From the NCBI GenBank assembly GCA_946894095.1, contig OX335650.1, forward strand, positions 21,240,001-21,304,000: a stretch of DNA of 64,000 nucleotides, written 5' to 3'. The notes beneath the pieces were generated by a model. That model made no database searches. It was not told the origin of the DNA and saw only the letters and a program-made list of their open reading frames with translations. Origin of the DNA: Incurvaria masculella. Its lineage: Eukaryota > Arthropoda > Insecta > Lepidoptera > Incurvariidae. The position numbers and the translations under genes are program-made. Below, piece by piece: positions 31,631 to 43,393 of the stretch. The stretch's first letter is position 1. The number at the start of each line of letters is the position of its first letter.

Positions 31631-32604
31631 AGAATTCCAAATTATGGGTCTAGAGCGGATGACGGAATTGATGACCCAATGCCCGCGAAAGGTATGCTTG
31701 CTGATTCAAGTCCGGCCTTGCCATATTCGGAAAATAGTTTGTTTTGCATCCATATAGGATGTAAACAGTGTTATACTGTCGTTCCTACATTCATATCACA
31801 ATCGTTGAAAAAAGCGACGGACTTGCTTGGTACGAAAAAGTGTTACTTCATCCTAAATACATTTTCTTAATTCTAAAACAATAATTAAATTGTATTTCTT
31901 TCACTGAATGCCCAAATCATTATACTTAATTACAATTCCAACACACGCCTGTCGCATTACGGTTGGCAAAATAGAATTAATTTCAACTCAAAAAGCCACA
32001 GACAAAGCCCTGGGCACCTCACCCCTGCCCCGCTGCCCCGCATCCACCGCCTGCTTCCATTGCAACAAATGCGCCATGAAAATAATGCATAATGCTATCC
32101 AATTAGTTGCATTATGAGTTAGTGTTAAAAATGAGACCTAATTAAACCGAATTAATGGCGTCCGTAGCACGCAGCACGCGGTGCACTCCGTCTTTATTCG
32201 TAAGCCCGTGGCCCTCCATTTTGCTACACCAATATCAAACTGGCTTTTGTATCAAGTACATCTCAGATGCAGCCGTATTTTATAATGATTGACTTGTGTT
32301 TTTAGTATTTCGGTTATCGATTGGAGAACACTAAAAATATATTTGTTTTCAAGCTTACTTACATTTTCATAGTATGCAATGTGTTTCTGGGTCCAAATTG
32401 ATAAAAATAGCTAAAAATGATAACGGATTTATGATCAACAAAGGCCACAAATATTACAAAGACATTGGACTTGGGTTAACTTTCTGTGAAGATCTATTAT
32501 AGGCTAGACAAATATAGACGTTCAGTCGGCAGACGGCTTTTACACCAGAGAATACTTTTTTGTATTTAAGCTACTTTCCTAGGTAAGACATTTCTTTGTT
32601 TAAT
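31631..32604. other. no gene; conserved-looking block at 31960-32200
   Basis: Around 32090-32160 there are AATGCATAATGC, CCAATTAGTTGCATTATG, CCTAATTAAACCGAATTAAT and a following CpG-rich CAGCACGCGGTGC. The density of AATTA cores suggests a regulatory element. TACATTCATATCACAATCG near 31790 recurs diverged near 33990. Confidence 0.35.
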
Positions 32605-32796
32605 CTATTTGTATTGATGGTATCTGTTTCTCTTGTTTGGCAGTAGCATTTAAATCTAAGTATGCCATTAATGTGTATGGATAACCAGTTAAGTTTTTTT
32701 GCAGATTCATTTTTACTGAGTTGATCGAATCCGCTGATCTATTTATTTTTACGTAACTTAGTGTAGTTTAACTCAAACAAGTTTAAATAAATTATA
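32605..32796 (+). mobile_element. retroelement 3' end, GAAGTTTCTT family
   Basis: TTGGCAGTAGCATTTAAATC, CCAGTTAAGTTTTTTTGCAG and TTGATCGAATCCGCTGATC, then TTAGTGTAGTTTAAC and AAGTTTAAATAAAT. Diverged copy of the 57294 element. Confidence 0.7.
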
Positions 32797-34743
32797 AAGT
32801 AAAAAATCAGTCGCCCCATTTATGCACCACTTTATTTCTCTTTCTGAGTTGAATACGTTTTCGACACGAATTAGAAATGCTTCATGGTCCGGATTCCACG
32901 TCTTAACTGTAGGCCCACCTACCTAGGTGGTCGGATTTTGCACAATTCAACAAAACATATTTGTCATAAACGATAACATTTCTTCGATAAATGATATTCT
33001 AATATGATTTTTTTACATGGTAACAAGTTGCAATGTATTAACTGTGAGAAAGTAATACGAATAATACCTTGCGACTGAGCATAGATAAGCACAAGCCAGA
33101 AGTCGCTCGTCGTTAAAAATCTCGCCAGGGGCCTATGCTAGCCCTGGTGGCAAACATAATATAAAACGCCATGTATTTAAAAAGATAACTCAAGACAGTT
33201 TATGGGCAGACAGGTTCATATTAAATTCCAACAATATAGCTTCAGAAAAAATAATCGTATTAAATTAACCCGGTCGGCGTATGTAAATATAAATGCTAAG
33301 CTATTCCCGTAAAAACTGATGAAAAAGCGATGTTTATGTAATTTTGAGGTTATTGCGTGCTTATATTTGTGTACAAAAATTAAATATACGAACTTCTTAT
33401 GCTTCATAATATATTTGTATGCATAAATGATTCGTCGATGCCTCTTAAACTGCCTTGAATGAGATTTTTCAGATATAGGGAACAGAAATTAACTTTGATA
33501 CCAGGGCAAGTATAGGCACATGAAGAGTGTTCATATTTTCATGGATTGTTTCTCTCCATTTATGACAGTTAATAATAATAATAAAAATAATAAAGTTTTA
33601 TTTCAGGTATATTTTTACCTATAGCTGTACACATATTACATAATATTGTCAATTTCATAAATTTCGTCAGTTGTTATACAATATTGAAATAAAATCAATA
33701 AAATCTAAATAAAATCAAATGAAATTAGATAAAATCAAATCATAAAAAAAAGGATTATGGAATTTTTATTTTAAAAGATAAGAACAATAACATTTTCAAT
33801 CATTAAATTTAAATTTATTAATATATTGCAAAATCTGCAAAAAATATTCTTTCGAATACAGCAGTCACGATCACGTTATTGCACTGAGCCAGGCGTTCCA
33901 AAAATGATGCTCTAGTTTTAGCACCAACACGGGCGGATTCGTAGAAGTACTAGTGGTTTTTTTTAATTAATATGGCCTTACTTGTTAGTCTATTCTACAT
34001 TCATATAACAATAGTTGAAAATAGCGAAGCAAGTACTGCTTGCTACAATATAATATAGTTTACTTATGTCGTCGGTTATATTTACTGTTTTTAAGCAAAG
34101 GTGTGTTCCGCGAGATGCTTTATGTGGGTTCTGTGCTGCGGTAGGCATCATTATAAAAGTTTAGGGGCGCGGGGGTGCTCGCGGGGAGGGAAGAGGGTCC
34201 TTTGTAGCTCGTGACGTGATTGTGAGACGTTCCTTGTTAACTTATAATTGCAAGCTTTATATCTGTTGTGGCCATTTTATTTTTATACATGATTTTATAA
34301 ATGATGTCATTTTTATTGGAATATTACGACTTGTAATATTGAATATTTTAAAATATATGTCTATGAAGCAAAGACACATTAAATTGGGTAAAGAAACAAT
34401 TAAAAGAACTACCTTGTTTCGTTGTCTAGTACAGCGCAAATCTAGACTCGAATCAGCAAACGATGGCGTCAAAATATATGTTTTTCTGCAGATAACCACA
34501 TTTATTTTTTAAATAAAAAGCTACATCATTCAAAGTATAAAAGTAGGTAAAATTTAAAACAATGCAATAAACGAGAAATAAATGAGTTTTAATGGTAGCA
34601 GAATTGGATATCCAAAACAAAAAACTCTAAAGAAAATAGTTCATTGAGACAGCCAATGTAGTCAACATTAATATTCCTCATCGGCATTAAGAATTGTAAA
34701 GAAGAATGATAGTTTGTTGCAAACATATTTTGGCCCTAAACAG
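32797..34743. other. no gene; (AAT)n retroposon tail
   Basis: AATAATAATAATAAAAATAA then AGTTTTATTTCAGG at about 33571-33608 resembles an (AAT)n retroelement junction. A GC-rich GGCGCGGGGGTGCTCGCGGG lies at about 34165. Otherwise AT-rich. Confidence 0.45.
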
Positions 34744-34821
34744 AGTATGGAGAAGTCTAATGGAGGAAAAAGAGAAACGGAAACTGAATCAAAAATATTG
34801 GCAGAGCGTGTGCGCAATCAG
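34744..34821 (+). other. candidate 78-bp coding exon
   Basis: The preceding sequence TTTTGGCCCTAAACAG is a modest splice acceptor and CAG|GTAAGA at 34819-34827 is a strong donor. The enclosed frame is exactly 26 codons (phase 0-0), SMEKSNGGKRETETESKI and onward, hydrophilic and uninterrupted. The frame continues open past the donor to 34983. No family is recognised and no partner exon in compatible phase was found, so this may be chance. Confidence 0.15.
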
Positions 34822-35046
34822 GTAAGACTAGTAACGATTGTCAGGGCGAGCAAAATAAGCACGGAGCTTTGGAAGGAATATTGTACGTTATTTTATTGTA
34901 TAATAAAACACAACAATTTCTCATGGATGGGCGAACAAAACATTAATTACATGTACATTGCAGAAAAAAACCTACAGGCGTAGACTTTGACAGATGACAG
35001 AAGGAACGGAAGAGAAAGGCGAATTGTTGCCATGTTCTTAAATATA
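34822..35046. other. no further feature
   Basis: Open frame continuing from 34821 to 34983 without recognisable domain. Confidence 0.3.
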
Positions 35047-35252
35047 TTAAGAGCAGACAGCAGTATTGCAAGCCTTATAAAGCATACCATACACTAAAAA
35101 AAATACTATCAACGTAATAAAGATTTTTTTTAGTTCGTACATTAAATACATTTTCGGTGCATATTTTCGTACAATCACCACAGTGACGGTACCAGACAGC
35201 TTCTTGTAAGCCGTCTCCAATTCTTCAATGGATATAGTTAAAAACTGCACAG
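35047..35252 (-). other. possible exon resembling the C-terminal part of a PDZ domain
   Basis: On the minus strand an acceptor-like TTCCTCAATAACTCAG (alternatively CTGTGCAG) precedes an open frame: TISIEELETAYKKLSGTVTV, then VIVRK. In PDZ domains the last helix followed by a strand has this look (..EEA...L....G.V.L.V.R). The frame has no ATG at its start, as expected for an internal exon. It then runs into a hydrophobic, AT-rich tail (ITLIVFFLVYGM) and stops, which is unlike a PDZ protein. Only about 25 residues support the call. It could equally be a decayed exon or chance. Confidence 0.15.
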
Positions 35253-35929
35253 CTGAGTTATTGAGGAAAACATATAATCGAAATGAAAATAAAACTTAAA
35301 CTATGATACAAAGATGTGAAGCAGGGACGCACCCTATCTGCCGAAAGCTGCTCCCTGCAGCTCGCGAGATGAGAGTGGTGGCGGCGAGTGTGAGCTTGTG
35401 ACACATGTTTAATTATGAAACGCTTCTTTGGAGGAAGTTCCGTCTAATTGGACGCTTTTGGATACTGAGACGTGGGGATGGGAGGGGATTTACGAGGGAA
35501 GCATTTTTTCGTTCAAAAGTATTAGTAAAAAATATCATTGCATTTCTTAATGAGTAATCATTTTCTAAATTAAATTGTAACATTATTTTAAAATATCCTT
35601 AATGCAAGGTTCTAGTTAGCGAAGATCCTTTACCCAACCCTGCCGTTGTTTCATCCGTGTATTTTGCCTTAGTACATAGAAAAGTTCCGAAATTGATTTA
35701 AGGGGGCTTGTTCGTCTATGTAGATGACGCCACAGTCGTTTATTAGTCGCAATTTCTTCATTACTTAAACGTACAAATGGAATAAATGATTGAATAGATC
35801 AACGCCTAGATGATAGAACAATAATTTAACTACACAACTCCACAAAGTCGGACTGAGAGTGTTTTGATCCAATCAATATTGATGTTTTATTACATTTAAT
35901 CTTTTGTACTTTTTAACAATCAAAAAAGC
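35253..35929. other. no recognised feature
   Basis: Unassigned. A purine-rich GTGGGGATGGGAGGGG patch lies near 35475. Confidence 0.5.
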
Positions 35930-36072
35930 AGATCTCCTATAACAATTAATTAACTGTAATTTTACTAATAAACATTTGGAATTACTTAAACGGATGGATA
36001 AGGAGCGGCGTAAATAATTTCTTCGAATACTTATCCGTCTAATTTATCAGACTTTTGAAAAATCGGCCCTTA
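35930..36072 (-). mobile_element. GGGCCGATTTTTC MITE, about two thirds
   Basis: TTTTACTAATAAACATTTGG, CGGATGGATAAGGAGC, GGCGTAAATAA, and TTATCAGACTTTTGAAAAATCGGCCC at the end align to the reverse complement of 39158-39275. Confidence 0.7.
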
Positions 36073-36229
36073 GCAAATGATTCAAAAAAAATTTCCAGGA
36101 GTTGTAACCGAGATTCAGCTTAGCGATGTGTTCATGTACTCAACCTTTATGCATAATAACATTTGTATCATTAATCAGAATCTTACTCCACTCTGCCAAA
36201 TTGTCCCTTTCCAATATCTCCGCGCACGA

Positions 36230-36450
36230 GTTGGGTCCATCTGCTCCGCAGTAACGAACACCTCTGCGCTAGGGCGGGCGGCTAGGCAGGCGGCTGGGCG
36301 GGCGACTCCCCGAGGTGTGCGGTGTAATTGTTTCCGCTCCTAATTAGTGCGCGTCTAGTGTTTGTTACGCGAAGCCGCGGGGCGGAGGGCGCGGTGGGTG
36401 CGCAGGAGGGGGAGGGAGGGGGAGACGCGCGGGGACCGGAGAGAGAACTT
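36230..36450. other. GC island with TAATTAG
   Basis: GGGCGGGCGGCTAGGCAGGCGG-type repeats, GTGTAATTGTTTCCGCTCC, TAATTAGTGCGCG and then a G-rich run to 36435. Open frames here are a GC effect. Confidence 0.4.
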
Positions 36451-36985
36451 CACCAAATTGCAATTATTTTTTTTGTTTGCTCGCTGCGAGAGAGCATTGT
36501 TTCATTACTGCGCTCCGTGCAGTGTCGTGGGGAAAATGGTATAATGAAGGAAATGCGAAACTTTTCCGAGCTCAGGTGTGCAGTATTTTATTTGAAGTTG
36601 GCGCGTGCATATTTCCTTTGATGCACTTAAAATATACTCGCTTGTAATACTTCACCTTTGTACACAAGTTAGTAAACATATAAATAATAATAACAATAAT
36701 AAACTGTTTAGTTAGACTTAGGGTAGACTTAATATAATTGTACAAGTGTTCGTTTCATCTAATGGGCCACCATATTGCCTTTAGGCAATCTCTTCCTGGC
36801 CACCCATCCATAAATATCCATCAAAAAATATCCTGCTTAGATGGACATGGAAAATAACATTGTTCTCACGTCAGGGCAGGTCTAAAACATTTTTTTTATT
36901 TACTTAGCGCCCGAATGTCGGAATAAGGGTGTTAAGATAATTGAGAAGGCTCATCAGATAGAAAGGATATAATTCTGATACTGAG
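36451..36985. other. no gene; AT-rich
   Basis: AATAATAATAACAATAATAA at about 36682-36703, perhaps a retroposon junction. Nothing else recognised. Confidence 0.45.
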
Positions 36986-37135
36986 GCTCTGCCCCGGGAG
37001 CGGCGGGGCGGGGGGGTTCAGGCGGGAGGGGGGGGGGGGGGCGGCGGAGTATCGACTGAGCTTCAGATCCTAATTAATATCCACCTGAAGCCGCGCTAAC
37101 GAAGCGGAGGCGCCTTAATTATTAAAATGATGAAC
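36986..37135. other. G-run island flanked by TAATTAAT
   Basis: GGGCGGGGGGGTTCAGGCGG and a G14 run within 37000-37045 have clear G-quadruplex potential. It is followed by CCTAATTAATATCC, CCACCTGAAGCCGCG and CCTTAATTATTAAAATG. Confidence 0.45.
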
Positions 37136-37647
37136 GGACTGGAGTCGCACGAGATCCCGAGACCTTAAGGATCTGCGTAAAGAATTTTGGCCAATTTTCT
37201 TTACATTGCATAGGGACAAAGTTCTTCAATAAACTCCCGCCATGCATTGGTGAAAAATAATTCAATAGTTTTAAACGGTCAATCAGAAATTTTTTTTTTT
37301 AAAAAGCTTACTAAACAATTGACGACTTTGTAAAAGATGATAATATAATTAACATTTTATTCATGTATGATTTATTAACGTGGCTAAGAAAGAGCCAACT
37401 GTGGTGGCCATACCGAAATAAATGAAATGAAATGAAACCACATCTTTGGACCGAAAATTAGGTATCGCCTCCTCCTCACCGCCCGAGCGCGTAACGAGGC
37501 TGGAAGTTTCGCTTTAAAATTAAAATAGTTATTCCTCCATATGTAAATTTTGTGACACTTAGAAAACGTATTTTTTTTGTTACTCATATTTTATACACAT
37601 TTTTTACTTATATCTAGAATTATTAAAGCCTTAATCTCTTCTAAAAT
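37136..37647. other. no gene; retroposon-like tail
   Basis: ATAAATGAAATGAAATGAAAC at about 37418-37437 equals the tail of the GAAGTTTCTT family but without its body. Confidence 0.45.
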
Positions 37648-37836
37648 GGAATTGTTTGGGAGTAGCATTTACATCTAAGTGTGTATTTCATAATTGTGGA
37701 CGGAAAAATATGTTATGTAAGCCCGTGAAGTTTCTTTTCTTGTTCTTCTTTACTGGGTTAGTCGAATCCGCGGATCTTTGTGACGTAATTTAGTGTGGTT
37801 TTACTACCAAAAGTTATAAATAAATTCAACAAAATG
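37648..37836 (+). mobile_element. retroelement 3' end, GAAGTTTCTT family
   Basis: GGGAGTAGCATTTACATC, CCGTGAAGTTTCTTTTCTTG, GTCGAATCCGCGGATC and TTTAGTGTGGTTTTACTAC, then AAATAAAT. Confidence 0.75.
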
Positions 37837-37975
37837 AAATACATATTAAACAACAAACATATTTTCTACAATACAATATTTTGGTATTACAGAAAATAAA
37901 ATCTTCTGTGTTCCTCGTCAATGTATAGATTTTATGTAGAATAAACAATACAAAGTATTTTTAGGATGACTCTAA

Positions 37976-38135
37976 GGGCCGAGTGCACGAAAGGACAAAA
38001 ATCAAAATCATCGTCAAAGTATGATCAAACAGGTCACTTTCTATGGACACTATGGAAGGAAGTCCATGCGGTTCACTAAAAGTGACGTGTTTGTACATTG
38101 ATCAACTCAGCCGTCTCTTCGTGCAACCGGGGCTA
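37976..38135 (+). mobile_element. GTGACGTGTTT family MITE, best copy
   Basis: GGGCCGAGTGCACGAAAGGAC to TCGTGCAACCGGGGCTAAG. Both imperfect inverted ends and the central AGTGACGTGTTTG block are present. Confidence 0.8.
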
Positions 38136-38455
38136 AGAGTTAGCCTTGAATTGCGATGTTGACTAGGGTAACGTCATAAATATTAGGACAATGAAGTATT
38201 TTAGGTCACCTTTAGGTTATAAAAAGTCACATAAAAAGTTTCGTATCGTAAATAAAGATAGATGTAACATTGAACCGAATGCAAAAGAGGAATATTATTC
38301 TGTATCGATTATTTACTCCCAGGGTAATAGAAAAAATACAAGAATACATTTGAAAATGTAAATGTGATGCTAAAGACCAGACACACATGCGCAGTCGTCG
38401 ATAATTAAGAAAATAGGTGAAGCGCTATTCAATACGATTTGTCGAATAGGTGTCT
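38136..38455. other. no recognised feature
   Basis: AT-rich and unassigned. Confidence 0.5.
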
Positions 38456-38720
38456 ATCGCACTGATCCCGCGGCGTACAGCGGGCGTCACTCCAGCACGC
38501 CGGAGCGTTAATTGGGACCCTGTAGACAATACTAATAAGGCCCCGGCGGGTGCTGGGGGTGCGGGGGTGTGGCGGGGACGGCTGGGGGGGGGAGCGGCGC
38601 CGCCCGCCCTGCGTATCTATCTAATGAAACGCGAGCGAGAGCCCTCGGCGGCGCTCGCACCTCGGAGGACCCTCGGCGGTGTCGGCGGCGCACGCACGCT
38701 CGCCCGACACGCCGCTTGTT
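38456..38720. other. CpG island
   Basis: From GATCCCGCGGCGTACAGCGG through GGGGTGCGGGGGTGTGGCGG to CGGCGCACGCACGCTCGCCC. CpG is dense. TTAATTGGG and CTAATAAGG lie at its left part. A 120-codon frame is open through it, but the Ala/Arg/Gly-rich translation is compositional. Confidence 0.5.
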
Positions 38721-39157
38721 GTGTGTCGACTTCGCACTTCTATCGCGTGGAGTGGCACCACTTAAGGGCTTACGCGTTGAACAGTGATGCTTCGCTTTGT
38801 ATCGTTGTTTGAGCTTTTAATCTGGAATATCTATTCATTTTGCTTATTGTGGCTTCGGTAGTACTCGTGGTGAAAGTGCATTATTTTAATAACTTACTCA
38901 TGAACAAGCATGGCGCTTTATATAGCCAAGTATTTTGACTTAATATTTTAATTCAATATTTAAAGAATGCATCACCAATTTGATACCATAACTTTGTTGT
39001 AATGTCCTTTCATCCACATCCACAAAAATACAGAGAACATAATAAATTATCGATATGTTTTCGGATTTCAATAATAGCTATGTCTTATCTATTTGATTTT
39101 AATTTGCACTAGGCTTATTCAATCGTGTTCAATTTCTTAATTTTTGAACACTACGGG
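38721..39157. other. no recognised feature
   Basis: AT-rich and unassigned. Confidence 0.5.
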
Positions 39158-39378
39158 CTGATTTTTCGATAGTCTGATAAACAGCCAGATAACCATTCGA
39201 CGGATTTATTTACGCTTCTGCTTATCCATCCGGTATAGTAAGTCTATACGTTTATTAGTAAAATTATAATTTTGATAGAAGATATAACTCTCCGGCAATG
39301 ACTATCCATCTTTTGACAAACTTGAATTTGTACTATCAGTCCGATAAGTCGAAAGTCCGGTAAGTTGAAAAGTCGGCC
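39158..39378 (+). mobile_element. GGGCCGATTTTTC MITE, full length
   Basis: Left CGGGCTGATTTTTCGATAGTC and right AAGTTGAAAAGTCGGCCC are imperfect inverted ends. The interior has GATAACCATTCGACGG, TTATCCATCC and GTCCGATAAGTC. About 220 bp, non-coding. Partial relatives at 28665 and 35930. Confidence 0.75.
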
Positions 39379-39689
39379 CTAAAGCAGATAATGTGTCAAT
39401 ATAAAATATAAAGATGCTCTTTACCTTAAAATAAAAATGTCAAAGTCGTAGCCATTAAAACATACACAATATTCAGTAGTAGTATTAAATAACACAAATA
39501 TTTTATTTCTTACATTCTGGACAAAATAAAATTGCAAATATGTAACTGAATTCATAGTGTATGTCAAAATTATAATTGACGAAGTTTTTAAATAAAGTGC
39601 CTACCAACAAACGTAAATGTAACTCGGCAGATGCTTGATATCCGTCTTGCATGCTTATCTGAAAGAAGTCAATTAAATCGGTTCCAGAG
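39379..39689. other. no recognised feature
   Basis: AT-rich and unassigned. Confidence 0.5.
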
Positions 39690-39850
39690 CGCGGCCGGAG
39701 TTAGCGGGCGTTGTCTCTGGGCGCGCCGGAAGGAGCGGCGCGACAGGTGCGCTCGCTCGCTCGCGGCGGCCACTTCCGCTCCCGCCTGATCCTCATTACA
39801 GATTGCCGCGAGAGGCTGAGCGGCGCGGACGTGGCTTTATCGCGCTTGCT
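39690..39850. other. CpG island
   Basis: GCGCGGCCGGAGTTAGCGGGCG, GGGCGCGCCGG, a CGCTCGCTCGCTCG run and CGGCGCGGACG. GTCAATTAAATCGG sits just upstream at about 39667. Confidence 0.45.
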
Positions 39851-40060
39851 CTTTTGACGAGTTTCATTTGCTAGAAACTGCATCCTGTGACGTCCAAGCT
39901 GGACGTGTCGAGGCTAAGCTAATCGGTTTATTGTACATTTTATTTCGTGGATTAATTTTTATACATAGAGGACTGTGTCTAATTGTCAATAGCTCGAGTG
40001 TCAAGTCTTATTATGATTTCAATATAATTATTTCGAAATATCATGTAAACTTTAAAAAAA

Positions 40061-40338
40061 AACCGGCCAAGTGCGAGTCGGACTCGCACACGAAGGGTGT
40101 CGTACCATCGTGCAAGATTTTAAAAAAACATGTTTTTGTATGAGGGGCCCACTTTAATTATTTTTAAAATTTACCTATTCGTTGTTATAGCGACAAAATA
40201 AATACACGCTCTGTGAACATTTCAGCTGCCTACTTATTACGGTTCATGAGATAGAGCTATGTGACAGACGGACGGACGGACAGCGGAGGCTTAGTAATAG
40301 GGTACCGTTGGTACCCTTTGGGTACGGACCCCTAAAAA
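40061..40338 (+). mobile_element. SINE-like (ACGG)n repeat, full length
   Basis: GGCCAAGTGCGAGTCGGACTCGCAC head, short (ACGG)3 tract and the terminal hairpin with CGGACCCC ending in TAAAAAT. Preceded by an A-run. Confidence 0.9.
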
Positions 40339-41289
40339 TGAAGATGCTAATAGACGTTCGTGTTTCTTGGACATTCCAGCAGAGTGATTCAGATAAAATC
40401 CGTACTGGTGTTCGGTTTATTATTTACTTTGATTAATTTAAACGTAATTTTGCATAAATTGGCGCCTTCATTATAACTACAGCAGGTTAATATGATTTCT
40501 TTGCATTATGGCAGGTAGTCTCAGTTTTTTTTATTTATGCCATGAAATAAAACTTTAAGCAAACTTATTACCGAATTAATTAATTAGGTAATTAATTAAC
40601 AAATTAATCACCTGAATTACATTAATTTTCGGAAAAAGGCGTATCAAATGATTCACAAAAAAATGTGCAATATTTGCCAATGTATATTTCTGGTTTGCCC
40701 ATAAACGCAAATGTAAAAAAAAACAAAAGTGTTTACTATAACAGTGTGCATTGCTCTCCCGCAATCAATCTTCTGAAAGGGACGAGTGGCGGGAGGCTAG
40801 GGGCGGGGGGGGGGAGCTGTTGCAATTAGATCTGGGCGCATTGTGATATCCGCGATATAATTTCAATCAGTATTCAAATTGATGCAAATTGAAAAGATTA
40901 ATTGGCGGCATATGTTCCGTGTAATAAAACAGATGCGGCATTTATTCACTCTACTTGTCCATAACCTCCCTTTTGTAATATCCAATATGATTTGATAAAT
41001 TCAAATCAAGTCATCTGTTTTTAAAATGTCCCAGTAGAGCTGGGACATTTTAACGGCGATTGCTTATTAAAATATTTGTTATACACATATTTTTATTATT
41101 ATTTTAAAGTATTTGTATTTCTATGAAACTGAGAAAATGTATTTTGAATTCACCTGAATCATTGAGATGATCGATGAGACGATTGTCAGTGACTCCTATA
41201 GGTCACCTTCCAGTCCCAAACTTTATGAAGAGTGTAAGATCCTCATCTCTTTAATCTGATCTAGGTACATTATAATAAAATACTCTTAT
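40339..41289. other. no gene; palindrome and G-run
   Basis: Contains the TTAA-ended hairpin at 41021-41053 and a G-run at 40803-40814. AATTAATTAATTAGG-type sequence near 40575. Nothing coding. Confidence 0.45.
41021..41053. other. perfect 14-bp hairpin with TTAA ends
   Basis: TTAAAATGTCCCAG, 5-nt loop TAGAG, then CTGGGACATTTTAA. Confidence 0.85.
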
Positions 41290-41602
41290 AGGACTTGCCT
41301 TTCATGCGAGAGGCCTGGGTTAATATCCTCGCTCCAGTCATGAACCTCTGACTTCCTCTTTCTGAGTTGGTTAAGTGCACTTCGTCGCTGTTCTATGGTT
41401 CGGAACCCACGTAAAACCCCCATCCCATTCCTCAACTAGGTCGTAGGGTTGAGCCCGCCCGGATTGGTCCCACCGCATTGGATTAAACTATGGTTGAAGG
41501 GAAGGTCCTGGCATGGCACTCAAATCCTTCAGTAATGTTGTATATTGGGCTAATATCATGTGTGTGGCATTAGCCATCATGTCAGGTTCCATATAAAAAA
41601 GG
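41290..41602 (+). mobile_element. tRNA-SINE, head diverged
   Basis: GCGAGAGGCCTGGGTTAATATCC corresponds to the B-box region. The body GGTTCGGAACCCACGTAAAAC, GGGAAGGTCCTGGCATGGCAC and the end ATCATGTCAGGTTCCATA with an A-tail follow. Confidence 0.85.
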
Positions 41603-43393
41603 TGGATAATTATTTTGCATTCTGTGCGTTCATAGTATTTTTAGACATGGTGAATCAGATGGTGTTCGCCAGACTCTCAACTGAGAAGATAATATTCTCC
41701 GGGTGCTAGCTTAGGTACGAAAAAGTATAATAAACTTTTCGTTAAAAGGTCAAAATTAAAATTGCGCCCTGTCATGTCAAGTCACGCTCTGATGTCCCTT
41801 TTCATAAATGGAAGTATTTTAATCTCTGAAAATGAGCAGTGCTCTGCACAGCTCTATCGACCGATTCACTAACGCCGGTCAACACGTTATAGCTTTTAAT
41901 TGGTACGTGGCTCAAAAACTGATCGGAGTCAGCTCCGACTACCGGGGCCGCTTTACCTACACCGTGTTCATTCATTCTCTTTCTAAACAGGTCAGGCGTC
42001 CGGTCTGGGGGTCCACCACGTAAGATGACTAGGAATCGAATAGGAATCTAGAAAATAATATGGATCATTGATTGGTTTTAAATTAATTTTCAAAAGTCAA
42101 ATCAAGGTTAAAAGAATTTAGCATGAAGAAAACATTTTTAGCTCATGGAACTGGATAACTGGCCGACAAAATCTAAATAATTTTTTTTACTCCATGATAA
42201 AATACACCTTACTTAGTATTTTTTAACTTCTCGAACTGATAATGTTTGCCTTCCGAAGTCTACGTGCAAGTATTGATATGTATTGAAACATGGTCACTGA
42301 GTAAACCAAAATAGAGACTGACTGCAAATCTGCCAATTGACCATAGGAATAAGTGTTGGTATACCTAGTATTAATAATAGCAAAAGGATGAATGCCGAAT
42401 CCTTCAGACTGACAGATATTTAAAGAAAAGATCAAAAGCCTGCAGTCACAGTCACTTAGACCAGAATCTAAGAATCACTTAGACAAATCGAGCTAGCCCA
42501 AACACAAAGGAAAACCCCTTTTCATGTATTTAGTGATGATTTTTTTGTAAATATCTTCTAGTTTGATCACCAGAACATGGATACCGCTCAGAACCAGACA
42601 ACTCTTCGAGACAAGTCAAACGAGCCCGAACTCAAATGGGTTTCGTCATATAAGTGTCGATTTCTTCAGATTTCCTTTTTGCTCCATCACTAGAGCTTTG
42701 ATGCCACCTGTCTGTCATCAGACCAGCTGAGTTGTACCATAATATTTTTTATCAGAACTTACTAGTATGCTAAGTAATGTGGCTGAGTGAATTATCAACT
42801 TAATAATTATAACAACCCTCTTTTTGCGTTGGGGTTAAAAATTGCTCTGGGCTGACTATACGATTCGCAGCAAATACGAAATATGAAGCCGGATCATCAC
42901 AAATTGGCATTCAAGGGAGGGGATTAAAGACACACACAGACAGACAGACAAAGGTAACACAAATAATCTGAAGTAGAGCACCTTTAAAGTGACAACATTG
43001 GAAAGAGCTAAAGGAGGTATTTGCCCTCAGGCCATAGACAGGTGTTCGAATGTCATTGCCTCAGGTACCCTAAAATAATAAACTTTATTTGTGATAAATA
43101 TTCAACATCGCTCACCATCGTCTCGCATATTCAACATTAAAAATCGCTCACAGCACGGAATAGCCCTCTAACGACAGCCTGTCATCGATTCTAATTAGAG
43201 ATAGCTGTATTTATCTGCACACTCTGCAAACGCAGCTAATTGATTTCACGTCTCAGTGGCGGTTGCGAAACCGCCAACCACGTCCCACCGCTTCGCATCA
43301 CGGCACCGCACCGGCACGGCGTAGCGGCGTCGTCGCACAGGTGCAACGTTCATTTCCATCATAATAAATCTGCATAGTGACTGAATACACTAT
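41603..43393. other. no gene recognised
   Basis: A 63-codon frame at 41832-42023 and others show no domain. CpG-rich GGCACCGCACCGGCACGGCG near 43300. The ACAGACAGACAGACA run at about 42940 is a microsatellite. Confidence 0.45.

Noticed and set aside
38450..38812. 120-codon frame in CpG island
   Set aside because: Low-complexity Ala/Arg/Gly translation in GC-rich DNA where stops are rare.
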